A DNA stretch of 64,000 bases from Utricularia gibba (lineage: Eukaryota; Streptophyta; Magnoliopsida; Lamiales; Lentibulariaceae), in the NCBI GenBank assembly GCA_002189035.1, contig NEEC01000009.1, positions 1,054,001-1,118,000 on the forward strand, in the 5' to 3' direction. Shown here in pieces: positions 1 to 9,942 of this stretch. Both the position numbers and the translations under genes were made by a program. The notes below the pieces were generated by a model. The model was given only the letters and a program-made list of their open reading frames with translations, was not told the DNA's origin and searched no databases. Positions within the stretch are counted from its first letter, which is position 1. Each line of letters starts with the position of its first letter.

Positions 1-1073
1 GGGGAGGGACTGCGACCTCTTGGAGAGAGACTGCGACGAGTGGACCTCCCACGCGGACTATAACTTCTGCAGCAGTGACAGAGAGGGAAAGAGTTAAAAA
101 AATGATCATTCATAGACACCATCATGCATTTCAAAACTTCCTCCAAAGCAGGAAACAACGTTTGAAGACTAGTATATACACTAGTAGTCCTTGAGTATTC
201 TTATTTTACCTTCGGCTATAACTAGGACTGCGGCGATACTTAGGGGGACTACGACGATATCTAGGAGGGCTGCGACTTCTACGCCTCCCAGAACCTGCAC
301 GCCTGCACTCACGGGCAAAATGGCCAGGCTCGCCACATTCGTAACACTTCAGATCAGAACCAGAGCGCCCACCACGGCCACTACCACCATGTGACAACTC
401 AACTCTCCAGCCATTTTTTCCTGTTCAGAACAGAGATATGGCACCATCACAAATATTACTGATAAAATAGCACTTACTCCACCTCCCCCCTCCCCATCCC
501 AAAAAAAAGGGAAAAAATGGCAAAAATACACAGAAATCTCACCATCAAGTTCCCTTATGGCATCTGTGGCATCCCTTCGATCATCAAAATCAACAAAAGC
601 ATAACCAGGTGGCCTCCTTGCGACCCACACACTGCATGCAAAACAAAAAGAATAAATTTAAAACACGAAAACCATACTACATCCAGACAACCTAAAAGAA
701 TAGCATCAACCAAGAAGACGTTCTTAAAGCTACACAATAGTCTCTGGAAAACTCATGTCATAGAAATACTAAACCATAACCAGGTAACCTTCTGGAAACC
801 CACACACTGCATGCAAAACAACAAGAATAAATTTTAAACAAGAAAACCTCATTAAATCCAGACAACCTAAAAGAATAGCATCAACCAGGAAGACATTCTT
901 ATAGCTACACAACAGTCTCTGGAGGACTCATGTCACAGAAATAATAAAGCTACACACTCAGGATAACGATCCCTGGTAATTTACCTTCTGATTACTCCAA
1001 AGACGCGAAATTCATCCTCGAGTTCGCGTTCAGTGACTCGCGGATCGAGATTCCCAACATAGACCCTCGACAT
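1..1073 (-). CDS. RSZ22: RSZ22-type SR splicing factor, 3' end cut by window edge
   Basis: Serine/arginine-rich pre-mRNA splicing factor acting in the nucleus. Exons are 985-1073 (ATG at 1073), 543-631, 211-420 and <1-66; all junctions are GT-AG and keep frame. Exons 1-2 encode one RRM with RNP2 VYVGNL and RNP1 GYAFVDF. Exon 3 carries a glycine-rich hinge, one CCHC zinc knuckle ([14 protein letters not shown]) and the start of an arginine/serine/proline tail that runs on in exon 4 off the left edge. One RRM plus one knuckle is the RSZ21/RSZ22 (9G8-like) class. A telo-box-like ACCCTAA lies at 1315-1321 in the 5' region. Intron 1 holds a duplicated exon 2 acceptor, described separately. RSZ21 is an equally good name because the diagnostic tail is outside the window. 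Confidence 0.93.
600..948 (-). repeat. Tandem duplication of the intron 1/exon 2 boundary in the SR-protein gene
   Basis: Two direct copies of a unit of about 175 bp lie at about 600-772 and 775-948. The left copy contains the true start of exon 2 (first base 631). The right copy, inside intron 1, repeats the acceptor and the first bases of the exon (first base 806) before diverging, so a second plausible 3' splice site precedes about 30 bases of exon-like sequence. Seen directly by comparing the two copies. Confidence 0.85.
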
Positions 1074-1684
1074 ACCGAACTGCAGTTCCTGAACCAAAAA
1101 AAACTCAAATACGAACACTCAGGAGCATTTACATATCAGAATCAGCCAACATTCTCCAAAACCCCATTCATAATCGAAAACACCCATCCATAGAAACGAA
1201 ATATGGCACCCTCATCCATTTCAAAAGCAAAATAAAAGATTCTAAAACTTTCGAAAGCCCCTGGTAAGGCCTTATTCAAGCATCCATATTCGAGGCGAAG
1301 GCGACACACCTGCAACCCTAATTTTGCGGTTTGAATTCCCCCAGATCCAACGGAAAGAAAACCGCGTCCATATATGTGCCGGAGATGCGTGTGTGAAATT
1401 CCAATAATGCCCTATATTGTCGCTCAACGGTCTTATTGAATATTTTCCTATTATAGAACCTTTTTTATAATTATATTTCTCGAATAGGGGCCTGGGCCTG
1501 TCTAATTTTCGTAAATTTGCATTTTGGGCCTCACAAAAGTCACAAATTCCATTTATGGGTCGTCGAGAAAAAGTGATTTTGCCCAGAACGGCGGCTCAGA
1601 TGTGCAATATTGTCTCCTCCGACCACCGGCCCCCCAAGCCTCGCTGCCCGAAGCTGTTGGATTTCGAACCCTAGCATCTCTTCA

Positions 1685-3014
1685 ATGTACAACAGTGCCG
1701 GCAATGCTGACGGCCATTTTTCCAGTCCCGGAAGCAGTGGCAGCATTCGGTATCCCGTGCAACGTCGTCAAGTTTATCAGCCAGTGATGGTACCTGTTCC
1801 ACCACCCCCGTCTCGAATGTTTTTCTCTGCATCCAGAGACGGCGATGATGACGCCGATTTTCCCTTTAGAGATGATGGTTTTCCTGAGTGGAGCAACCAG
1901 GAAATAAGGGACTTCATCGAAATCAAGGCTCAGCTTGAATGGGATTTTTCTGTAGCTGACAGGAATAAAGATCTGTGGGAAACTGTGGCTAACAGAATGA
2001 GGGAAAGGGGTTACTTGAGGACACCTGATCAGTGCAAAGGGAAGTGGAAGTTTCTTAAGGTAAATTTATCATTCCTTAATGGGGTTGCGCTGTAAGAAGT
2101 GGCATGATGGTACGACGCTATATTGAGAGGTTATGATATAACGGCCATGGATTTCGTGATATTGGATTCTTGAACTTCATGTTACCTATCTTGATGAGTT
2201 CTTGATGTTATAGTGATTATTGGAATTTGTGATATGTAGCTCCTATTGTCTTGAAATTGGATCTGTTTCGAGTAAGAAATGCCACATACAATGAGGAAAA
2301 GCTTGAGTTTTCCGATGATTGCTTCATTTTTCTGTGGTGCGCTGATGGAGTTGATCTAATAGTCTTATGGCATGAAAACCTTTATTGAATAATCCCTTGA
2401 ACATATAGGGCCCTGACATTCCCTTGGATGATGGTCAGCAGTCTTTGTTCTATGACGAGATGCCTTCAGTTTCATGTGTACGAACAACAGGGATGGCGCA
2501 GCAGCATGCTCTTGAATCTGAGATGGTGCCATCTACAGATGAAAGGAGGACCAACAAGGTTCCTGGAAATCAGTGGAACGAGGAATGCTCGGTAGAAGAG
2601 GAGGACATCATGGCAGCTGAAGCTGAAACTGTTCCCAGGAAGAAAGTGAGGAAACAAAAGCAACCAAAGTCGGTGGAGAGTAGTTGTATGTTAATCCCCA
2701 CTCCCTTGGATGCAAGCAATGATGGGGGTTTCATCAGGAGTATACAGGAGATCATGAGAAGGTTCATCCAGCAGCAAAAAGATATTGATATGCAATGGAG
2801 GAAGCGCATGGAGAAGCAAGCTGAGGAAAGGGAGCTTTTTGAGCAGGAATGGAGGCAAAAGATGGAGACTCTTGAGAGAGAGAAACTGATGGTTGAAAAA
2901 ACTCAATCAGAGCGTGAGGAGCGACGAAGAGTTAGAGAAGAGATTCGAGCAGAGAAAAGGGATGTTCTTTTAACAGCACTTCTGAACAAGCTCATCAAGG
3001 ATGACACTTCATAG
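1685..3014 (+). CDS. Trihelix transcription factor, GT-3-like
   Basis: Nuclear DNA-binding protein. Exon 1 is 1685-2059 and exon 2 is 2409-3014 (phase 0), giving 326 residues. I chose the first in-frame ATG at 1685. The open frame continues upstream but without an ATG. Residues about 65-125 form a trihelix domain (WSNQEIRDFIEIKAQ ... DQCKGKWK). The C-terminus is a long charged coiled coil ending RAEKRDVLLTALLNKL, as in GT-3a/GT-3b. A basic patch KKVRKQKQPK may be a nuclear signal. Odd: the junction reads KWKFLK straight into GPDIPLDDG and lacks the roughly ten residues (pattern NLVxRYKxxE) that normally close the domain. No clear small exon was found in the 349-base intron. Either the domain is shortened or the model misses an exon. 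Confidence 0.8.
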
Positions 3015-3220
3015 TCTGTAGCCTCGAACACTAGATGAGAAATAAAGTGAAGCACATGGATCATGTATAAGGTGAAGTGGTTCATCTTTGTAGCAACCAT
3101 CTTTACAATTCTCTGTGACATTTTGTATCATTATGATTTATTCATGAACGGAAAGTTATTCCAATGATGAATGCACTCAGGCTAAGGATAAGAAATTGCA
3201 AAGAGTTGCTTCATGGCTCG

Positions 3221-4513
3221 TCACTTTGAGCAATCTGCCGGCAGAAACTTGAGTTTCTTATTGGCAAGATCATACTCAGTCTTGAAGTTCATCTGAGCAG
3301 TGTTTCCCCAGATGGACACAAAGTACGTCCCCACGATCGTCAAACACTTCACCCCATCTTCAACCTCGATGAAGGTGTTCGATTCCGGCAACTCCAAGTC
3401 ACCACCGTCGAACTGCGCCACAATCGGTGGTAGTGTCAAGTCGCAGTTTTGCGACCTAATGTTATAGCACAGATCAAGCCCGATTTCGTCTTCCGCCGTG
3501 CGGTTGCGTTGGCACTTCACCTTACTGTTGAGAACAGTCACCATTCCATCCACCACATCATATGGGAGGAACGTCAGTGTCGTTCCGGAGTCGATGATCG
3601 TATTTCCCGTCTGATTCGCAAATATGGACTTGATTTCCGTCGAACCAACTCGGAAACCCGTGAACGTGAAATAGTAAAACGGGTTCTCATACGAGCTTTC
3701 AGTGATCAATGGCGTTGAGACTACACCCTTCCCTCTGAGCTTGCCCTTCGGCCCGAATATGATCTCGCTTCGTGCATCGGAGAACATCTCCGGCAGGCAA
3801 TACGAGAACGTCTTCACGTTGAGCTGGTTTGTCACCGAAAGTGGACTGTTCGCCAGGCCAACTATACCGGAGGTCATGGAACTGAACGTCCCCCCGTTCA
3901 CATACCCGCATCCGATGTAGATCCTGGAAAACGATACCGATCGCCTGCGTCTAGTCGATAAAAAGGAAACCCGATCGGTGGCAAGGTTTCCGGCCGTCTG
4001 GGAGCCATCTCCGTAGCCGTACAGGTAGTTGCATCGTGATCCATACCCACAAGACAAGAATCCAGCACCTTGGCATTGCGGGTCAGTACAACGAGCAAGT
4101 CTGTAAGATTTTGAGTTTCTCGGGTCATAAGGCCTTGCCTTTTGCCTGTAGCAGCCCTGGCAGGGGTAGCATTGTGTCCATGTTAGAGTGCTTCCTGTGT
4201 CAACAATGGCCCAGATGGGGAACCTTCTGGTGCCTAGTGATATTCTCATTATGTAACCATAATCATCTGCATGGATGGGGGCTTTGAACGATCGTCTTGA
4301 GGTCGAATTCAGACTTCTGAAAGAGGAATACAATGATCTTTGACGGGTAAACGAGCTTTCCACTGCTCGTCTCGCCCGCTCAACATTGGTGATGGAAGGA
4401 TCGTAGAGGGGTGACAGAGGGGAATCTCTGTGGATCATGTCAACCTCAAAGCACAGAATGGGAACTAGGAAGAGGTGAAGGAATGCCAAAAGGAGCTTAC
4501 TTGGGAGTTCCAT
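3221..4513 (-). CDS. Aspartic protease, nepenthesin/CDR1-like (family A1)
   Basis: Secreted or vacuolar pepsin-type endopeptidase, intronless. The open frame begins at an ATG at 4573, but the ATG at 4513 opens directly into a hydrophobic signal peptide (MELPSKLLLAFLHLFLVPIL), so I use 4513; this gives 430 residues. A short propeptide with the HRDSPLSP motif of CDR1-like proteases follows. Catalytic DTGS lies at about residue 105 and the second catalytic DSGTT at about residue 308. Between them is the cysteine-rich nepenthesin insert (TQCYPCQGCYRQ and following). The final segment fits a TAXi_C domain. CDR1-type proteases act in defence signalling; the exact role here is inference. Confidence 0.9.
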   Translation of the reverse strand: MELPSKLLLAFLHLFLVPILCFEVDMIHRDSPLSPLYDPSITNVERARRAVESSFTRQRSLYSSFRSLNSTSRRSFKAPIHADDYGYIMRISLGTRRFPIWAIVDTGSTLTWTQCYPCQGCYRQKARPYDPRNSKSYRLARCTDPQCQGAGFLSCGYGSRCNYLYGYGDGSQTAGNLATDRVSFLSTRRRRSVSFSRIYIGCGYVNGGTFSSMTSGIVGLANSPLSVTNQLNVKTFSYCLPEMFSDARSEIIFGPKGKLRGKGVVSTPLITESSYENPFYYFTFTGFRVGSTEIKSIFANQTGNTIIDSGTTLTFLPYDVVDGMVTVLNSKVKCQRNRTAEDEIGLDLCYNIRSQNCDLTLPPIVAQFDGGDLELPESNTFIEVEDGVKCLTIVGTYFVSIWGNTAQMNFKTEYDLANKKLKFLPADCSK

Positions 4514-5129
4514 GAGTGCGGCTATGGCATGCTTGAGTGAAGAATCTGCATCAGTTCTTATAGAGCAAGCCATAAAAACACACGTGGTCTTATTGCATAG
4601 ATCATGGACTCCAGCCGCTTTTCATAGGCAACAACATTATACAATCAAAGGAGGAGAGGAGATACCGTAGGATTGGACAATCAATTGCTACGTAAGATGT
4701 CTTTATAAGGTAGTTAGGACAAGGCATCTGTTGTGATGGTCACTGAGATTCCTGCATTCTTTGTGTTGCTGATATTTTGGGTCATTCGGACTAAATGGGT
4801 GTTAGAGATTCCACCTCTGGTAAGTCTACTGCAGGGTTTTCTTCAAGAAAGGGAGGAAAAGGAGGGACTAATAGGAGAGATCGAGTTCACGTGGGGAAAC
4901 CCCATCTGCTAGATCATGGGAGTGGCTACAGAAATAGGGTGCACCAGGGAATCAACAGTAGCATTGATTGGCTACGCTTGGTGAATGGTGATAGATGTAA
5001 CGAAGGATTTCTAGTAAAGCAGACACGAAATTAAATGCTAACTCTTATGGAATATCAAGATAATTGCATCCATATGGTGTCATGAGTTTGAATTCTAGAG
5101 TACCTTTTTCAGGAGTCTGCATTTCAACA
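4514..5129. other. Intergenic: protease promoter side and 3' flank of the next gene
   Basis: No supported gene. A 79-codon ATG frame at 4795-5034 on the plus strand has no recognisable domain and no splice context. Upstream sequence of the aspartic protease is AT-rich without a clear TATA box. Confidence 0.5.
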
Positions 5130-5941
5130 TCACATGTTTCTTCGACTTAGCTGTGCAGCCAATTGATCAACAGCCTTTACAGCATGAGATGCTGAGCCTG
5201 TTGAGCCCTCATACCTGTGGAAGTTGCACCTCAAAAACATATTCTGTAAAGCATTTTCTAGATAGACAATGGGATTGGGAAAATGGTGCACTTACAGTCC
5301 AACCAGGAGGAATGCAGATGTCTGAATCACGATAGCACCTTCACCAGCAGCATGTTTTGAATTGCTCAAGCATCTTGCGCAGAACCAATTCTCATGAATC
5401 GAGGTGACAAGATCTGGTGAAAAGCAATTAGAGGAGGAGCAATAGGAAATAGAAGTATAACAATGAAACAACAACTTTAGACAGAGAGAACAGAGGTCAA
5501 CAGGCGATCCCTTGACTCGCTGAGCAGAACTTACATTCATGCTGATTAATGAAGAATGTTTCCATAGGCAACCTGTTCCTCTTCACGAAAGCAATGAACT
5601 GACTTACTTCAATTGAATCTGCTTTGATGCCCTCCTGCTCTGCACTACAAGCAGAGTTAACAGTATATTTAGCTGGCAGGCATAAGAATATGCTAAAACG
5701 AACTAAAAATGTTTGCTTTCTCACATGGCAGACACCAGGCGAGAAGGACCAGTAGGATCATAGTTTAGTAACAGAGCAGCTTTCAAAGGCTGGCCTGGAA
5801 ATCAATGTGGTTAACAACCAGTCTAATCTATTATGGCAGCAAGAGGAAGCCATAGAAAAATCAGAATGCAGGAAAACCTGAAGTGCCAACATTGATCATT
5901 GCCCATTTCTCCCAGAGCCTCCGTACAACATTCCAGTCCAT
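5130..5941 (-). CDS. Unrecognised conserved-looking 148-residue protein, five exons
   Basis: I do not recognise this family. Exons 5878-5941, 5725-5794, 5535-5644, 5296-5413 and 5130-5214 join with correct GT-AG sites and matching phases into 447 bases (148 codons plus stop). Five consecutive phase-compatible junctions are strong evidence of a real gene. The protein starts MDWNVVRRLWEKWAMINVG and contains NYDPTGPSRLVSAIAEQ, a CARC pair and a small-residue stretch GEGAIVIQTSAFLLVGLYEG that could be a buried helix or strand. It ends QLAAQLSRRNM. No signal peptide or clear membrane segment. It is head-to-head with the WAT1-type gene, 386 bases apart. Probably a soluble small protein; function unknown. 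Confidence 0.8.
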
Positions 5942-6327
5942 TTCACTACTGAAACCACCACAAATCAAATGACAACCAACAATTCATGGCATTTCGTCGA
6001 GCAGTTAACATGCATAAGACACAGTAACAACTCAAAATTGGCATCGGTGTATGATTCCACGAGATTGTTCAGTTTAAAAGCATCGCTGGAAGAAAGATCC
6101 TTCGAATTCTAAGGCCTCACCAGCTTGCTCCGGAGATTCCTAATGGTGAGGAACTGTCTCTCTTTTATCGACCGAAAAGTGTAGTAATTTACCGTAGTAC
6201 AGAATGCGTGTCCAAAAAAAAATTTGTGAAATGACGTTTAGAGCACGGATACCGAAGCTAATTTCATTAATTCGAGGGACCATCGGGGATCACCCTGCCG
6301 CCGTGTAAGGACCATTCGTGGCCAACA
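5942..6327. promoter_or_regulatory. Shared promoter between two divergent genes
   Basis: 386 bases separate the start codons of the unrecognised 148-residue protein (minus) and the WAT1-type transporter (plus). Both promoters and 5' leaders must fit here. No canonical TATA box is clear on either side. Confidence 0.55.
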
Positions 6328-7857
6328 ATGGAGGCTGAAGCTGCGCCGGTGGCGAACCGTCGGGACGTGTTTCTCGCTCACATAGGGATGGTGCTGGTGC
6401 AACTTGGGAACAGCGTCCACCACATCATCACCAAGGTGGCTCTCGACGATGGTACCAACAAGATAGTCTTTAGCGTCTATCGCGACACCGTGGCTCTTTC
6501 GTTTCTTGCACCCGCAGCTTATTTTAGTGAAAAGTTCGTTCCTTCTTTTCTTTGTGAATGTTGAAAGTAGAATTCCAGATTCTGCAACTCTGATTCCATT
6601 ACTTGATACTGCTGAATCTGCAGAAAACTGAGACCACAAATGACAGCCAGCTTCCTGTTGACACTCTTCTTTCTAGGTGTAACTGGGTAATATTCAAAAT
6701 TGAACCTTCTTCTTTTTTATACTTCAATCTTATTTTCTGATATCCTCAACTGGTTCTCTTTTTGGGTTAGGATTTTTGGGAATCAGATTCTGTTTCTCTT
6801 TGGCCTTGCTTACACAAATCCAGCTTATGCTGCAGCCATCCAGCCTTCCATTCCAGTCTTTACATTTATACTGTCTCTGCTAATGGGGTCAAGTTATTAC
6901 CTTTAAGCAAATTTAAATTGCTCTTGTCTCACTTTCATCGCTTTCATGTTACTTCTCATGTGCAGGGTAGAGAAACTGAATATACGCAGAGTTGATGGCA
7001 AGGCAAAGTTGATTGGAATCCTTGTTTGTGTTTCTGGAGCCATGCTAATGGCTGTGTTTAGAGGTCCACCTGTGTTTGGCCATGGGACATCAGATACTGC
7101 TAGCGGTGAAGCTCAGTTGATGTCTGACTGGAGCCTGGGGGTTGTATGTTTGATTGGAAACTGCATCTGTATGGCAGCTTATCTCGCATTTCAGGTACCT
7201 AAACACATGCTGTCTTCTTTGCTGCACTGATCACATTCTAAGTGTTCTGCTTGGTATCCATCAGGCCAAACTTCTTGTCAAATATCCTGCGCCTATTTCC
7301 ACTACGGCATGTGCCATCGCTTTCGGATGTCTTCTTATGGTTTCAATTGCAGTTTTTACGACTAACCTGTCAACAGAATGGAATTTCAAAAAAGCAGAAG
7401 TGTTTGCTGTCCTCTATGCAGTTAAGTTGCTTTGCTCACACTCCATTAAATCTCTGAATCACTCATCACAATAACATGCTGTACAGGGGATTGTTGCTTC
7501 CTGTATCAACTATGGAGTCATGTCAATGGCGAACAAGATACTTGGGCCATCACTTGTTGCTCTCTATAACCCACTGCAACCGATTGGTTCAGCCATATTA
7601 TCGAGGATTTTTCTGGGGAGCTCTGTTTACTTGGGAAGGTGCTGGATGCTGCATTACATGATTCTGTTCAAAATTCTTGATCTTTATAATGAACTTGTTT
7701 TGGTGTTTGCAGCGTATTCGGCAGCGTGCTTATTGTAACGGGGCTTTACCTTGTGACTTGGGCATCTGAAAAGGGAAAGATCACAAAGCCTGGATCCCCT
7801 ATTTTATCAGAGCCCTTCATCAGCAACATTCATACTTCTAGCAACACAAACGCCTAG
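6328..7857 (+). CDS. WAT1-related (EamA/DMT superfamily) transporter
   Basis: Multi-pass membrane transporter of the plant drug/metabolite family; WAT1 itself exports auxin from the vacuole, and the substrate here is unknown. Exons 6328-6533, 6624-6686, 6771-6887, 6966-7194, 7265-7420, 7487-7638 and 7713-7857 give 1068 bases and 355 residues, with phases consistent throughout. Family landmarks: [16 protein letters not shown] in the first EamA repeat, [20 protein letters not shown], the loop [17 protein letters not shown], and in the second repeat [19 protein letters not shown]. About ten hydrophobic segments are visible. The length is typical for the family. No frame breaks. Confidence 0.92.
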
Positions 7858-8183
7858 GCCTCAAGAGAGGGCCAGAGAACCAGCTTGTTGATATCATGTT
7901 TTGGAGCTTGAATTCAGTTAAGCTCATGTAAATGTGTATAAAGCTGAAGATTGAGAATGCGGTGGATCATTGTAACAGGTCACTGTTCTACTATGTAAAC
8001 AAATTTCCAAGATTCCATGATAGAAACTTGGGGTGATCAAAACCCATTGTAAGTTGAGATGCATAGCTAGGTAGATCAGTATGCAACTGAAAGCTTTGCA
8101 TCTGTCCTATTCTTCTACAGAATGAACCATCAAGGTTGAGAAGCCTTAGAGAACCTTGTAGCTGTGATGCCGGCCAACGTATC
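7858..8183. other. Convergent 3' flanks of the WAT1-type gene and DRE2
   Basis: 326 bases hold the 3' untranslated regions of two convergent genes. Nothing else seen. Confidence 0.5.
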
Positions 8184-9440
8184 TCAGAGATCGGTTGCAA
8201 GAAAATTTGATGAAAGAGTAACCTGTAAATCGAGGCATCAGGATGGCCCATTTTTTAGCAGAAAAAAATGTGAAATAAAACATATACTACCTTCTCTCCA
8301 AGCTTAAAAGGAGGGAGACCCTTGTATGGGCATGTGCTGCAGCGAAATGCATCGCCAAGACCACACTGTTTCAAAATTATCAAGAACCTTAGACTGCCCC
8401 CATTTAAGGCCTTAAACTGTAAGAAAAAAAAAGGCCAACTGAATATGAATTGAAGGTCAAGTAAACATACGTTTCCACATGAAGACTGGGGATTATTCAG
8501 CTGATCCATAGTAAGTCCAAGTTTCTCAACTTTTTCCTCTGCTTCAGCCCTGCCACAAGTGCAATTTTTGCAAGCTTTCCTTGTCTTTCCAACTTCACAA
8601 TCACCTGATTAACAAACATAACCCATCTACATATCACACCTCTTCAATGCATTAAATACAGCAAACAAGAAATTAAAATATGAAAAAAGACCTATTGGCA
8701 GTTCAGGTTTTTTCAGATCCTCTTCACTCAGGAGTGTATCCTCATCAATGAGATCCATATCATCATCTATCTGAATCTTAGGAAGGATAGGTGTGGCTTT
8801 TTTTAATGAAAACGACGAACCAATCTCCCATGAGGGTTTTTTACCAATTGCCTGCAATGCCAGGGTAATTTAGCAAACTCCATCATCAGCATGCCGTACA
8901 AAAATCACTCAAATTAATAAGGTGAAACGGATACAAACTGACTGGCCACCGGAAGACTGCACGCCCAGAAATCCAGCAAGCAATAGCTTTCGCTCAGGAG
9001 ATGAATTTTCCTGAAAATGACATAAATTTTATGCAAATCATAAGACTCAATGAAGGTGCTACGCGTAATGAAAAAGTACCTTCTGCACCAGGTCAGACTT
9101 CAGAAGTACAGTTCCACCGGGTTTCAAGACTCGAAATATACTCCCAAAAAGTTCATTGCTGGGGTATTCCACAGATTCGCCGAGGATCAGAGCGCTATCA
9201 AAATATGAAGACTCAAACGACGACAAACCTGCAAAATACATCGCAAACACTCAACAATACAATAAAAAAAACCCTGGAAGAAACAGACACAAAGAAATTA
9301 CTTTTTGAGGAAGCTTGAGTAATAATCAGAGGATCAAGCTGTTCGTATCCCTTTTCTCGAATAACCTTAATTCCATCATTAACTCTACTCAGAGAAACAG
9401 CCACGCCATCGGAAATCACCAAGAACTTATCTTGCGTCAT
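8184..9440 (-). CDS. DRE2: Anamorsin homologue DRE2, cytosolic Fe-S assembly
   Basis: Electron-transfer protein of the cytosolic iron-sulphur cluster assembly machinery, working with the diflavin reductase TAH18. Exons 9302-9440, 9080-9228, 8939-9010, 8692-8851, 8471-8604, 8291-8365 and 8184-8222 give 768 bases and 255 residues. The N-terminal half is the degenerate methyltransferase-like domain ([13 protein letters not shown]). A linker with [17 protein letters not shown] and DLIDEDTLL leads to the cluster domain: a [2Fe-2S] site CX8CX2CXC in [16 protein letters not shown] and the twin CX2CX7CX2C motif [17 protein letters not shown], followed by [14 protein letters not shown]. All cluster cysteines are present. 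It diverges from the gene starting at 9943. Confidence 0.96.
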
Positions 9441-9942
9441 TTCTGATCCCTACAACGAAAGAATTACCAAAAACACGCCTCTATAAGTAACCATAAAACT
9501 CAATCCTAAATAACAATTCTGAGATTGTACGAAAAAACAAAGGACAAAAACCCTAATTTCTAAATCACCATAGAATAAGAAGCGCAGAGTTCGAGAATCA
9601 CCTTCTTGGAATTTGATAACATGAAGACCAGGGGTTTATCTGCATGTAGAGGTTTTATAGTCGGGCCATTTTCTGGGCTTTTGAAAATCAAGCTCATTAA
9701 GATCAGCCCAATAAAAGCTCAGTACATATGGGCCCATCAGTAGCCTGGAGGACTCTTCCCAAAATGATATTTTCAAACTTTTAAGGGCCAAAATCAAGAA
9801 TTTGAAAAGGCTGAGGACCAATCGTTAATTTTTGTCTAAATTATTTGTCCTATCTCGGCGGCGCTCCGATCACTCCGAGTGGAATGGAGGGTCAGCGGTG
9901 AAGTTACTGCGATCATCTCCGTACGGGATCGTGTTTGTCGCC
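9441..9942. promoter_or_regulatory. Bidirectional promoter with telo-box and site II motifs
   Basis: This 502-base gap separates divergent DRE2 and the membrane-protein gene. It has an AAACCCTAA telo-box at 9548-9556, TGGGCT at 9674-9679, AGCCCA at 9705-9710 and the palindrome TGGGCCCA at 9729-9736. In plants these motifs together mark growth-related housekeeping promoters. Confidence 0.6.

Noticed and set aside
2060-2408. Hidden small exon with MVRRYIE in the trihelix intron
   Set aside because: No acceptor/donor pair gives the required phase 0 at both ends.
4795-5034. 79-codon plus-strand ATG frame
   Set aside because: No similarity to any family I know, no promoter signal; sits in intergenic DNA.
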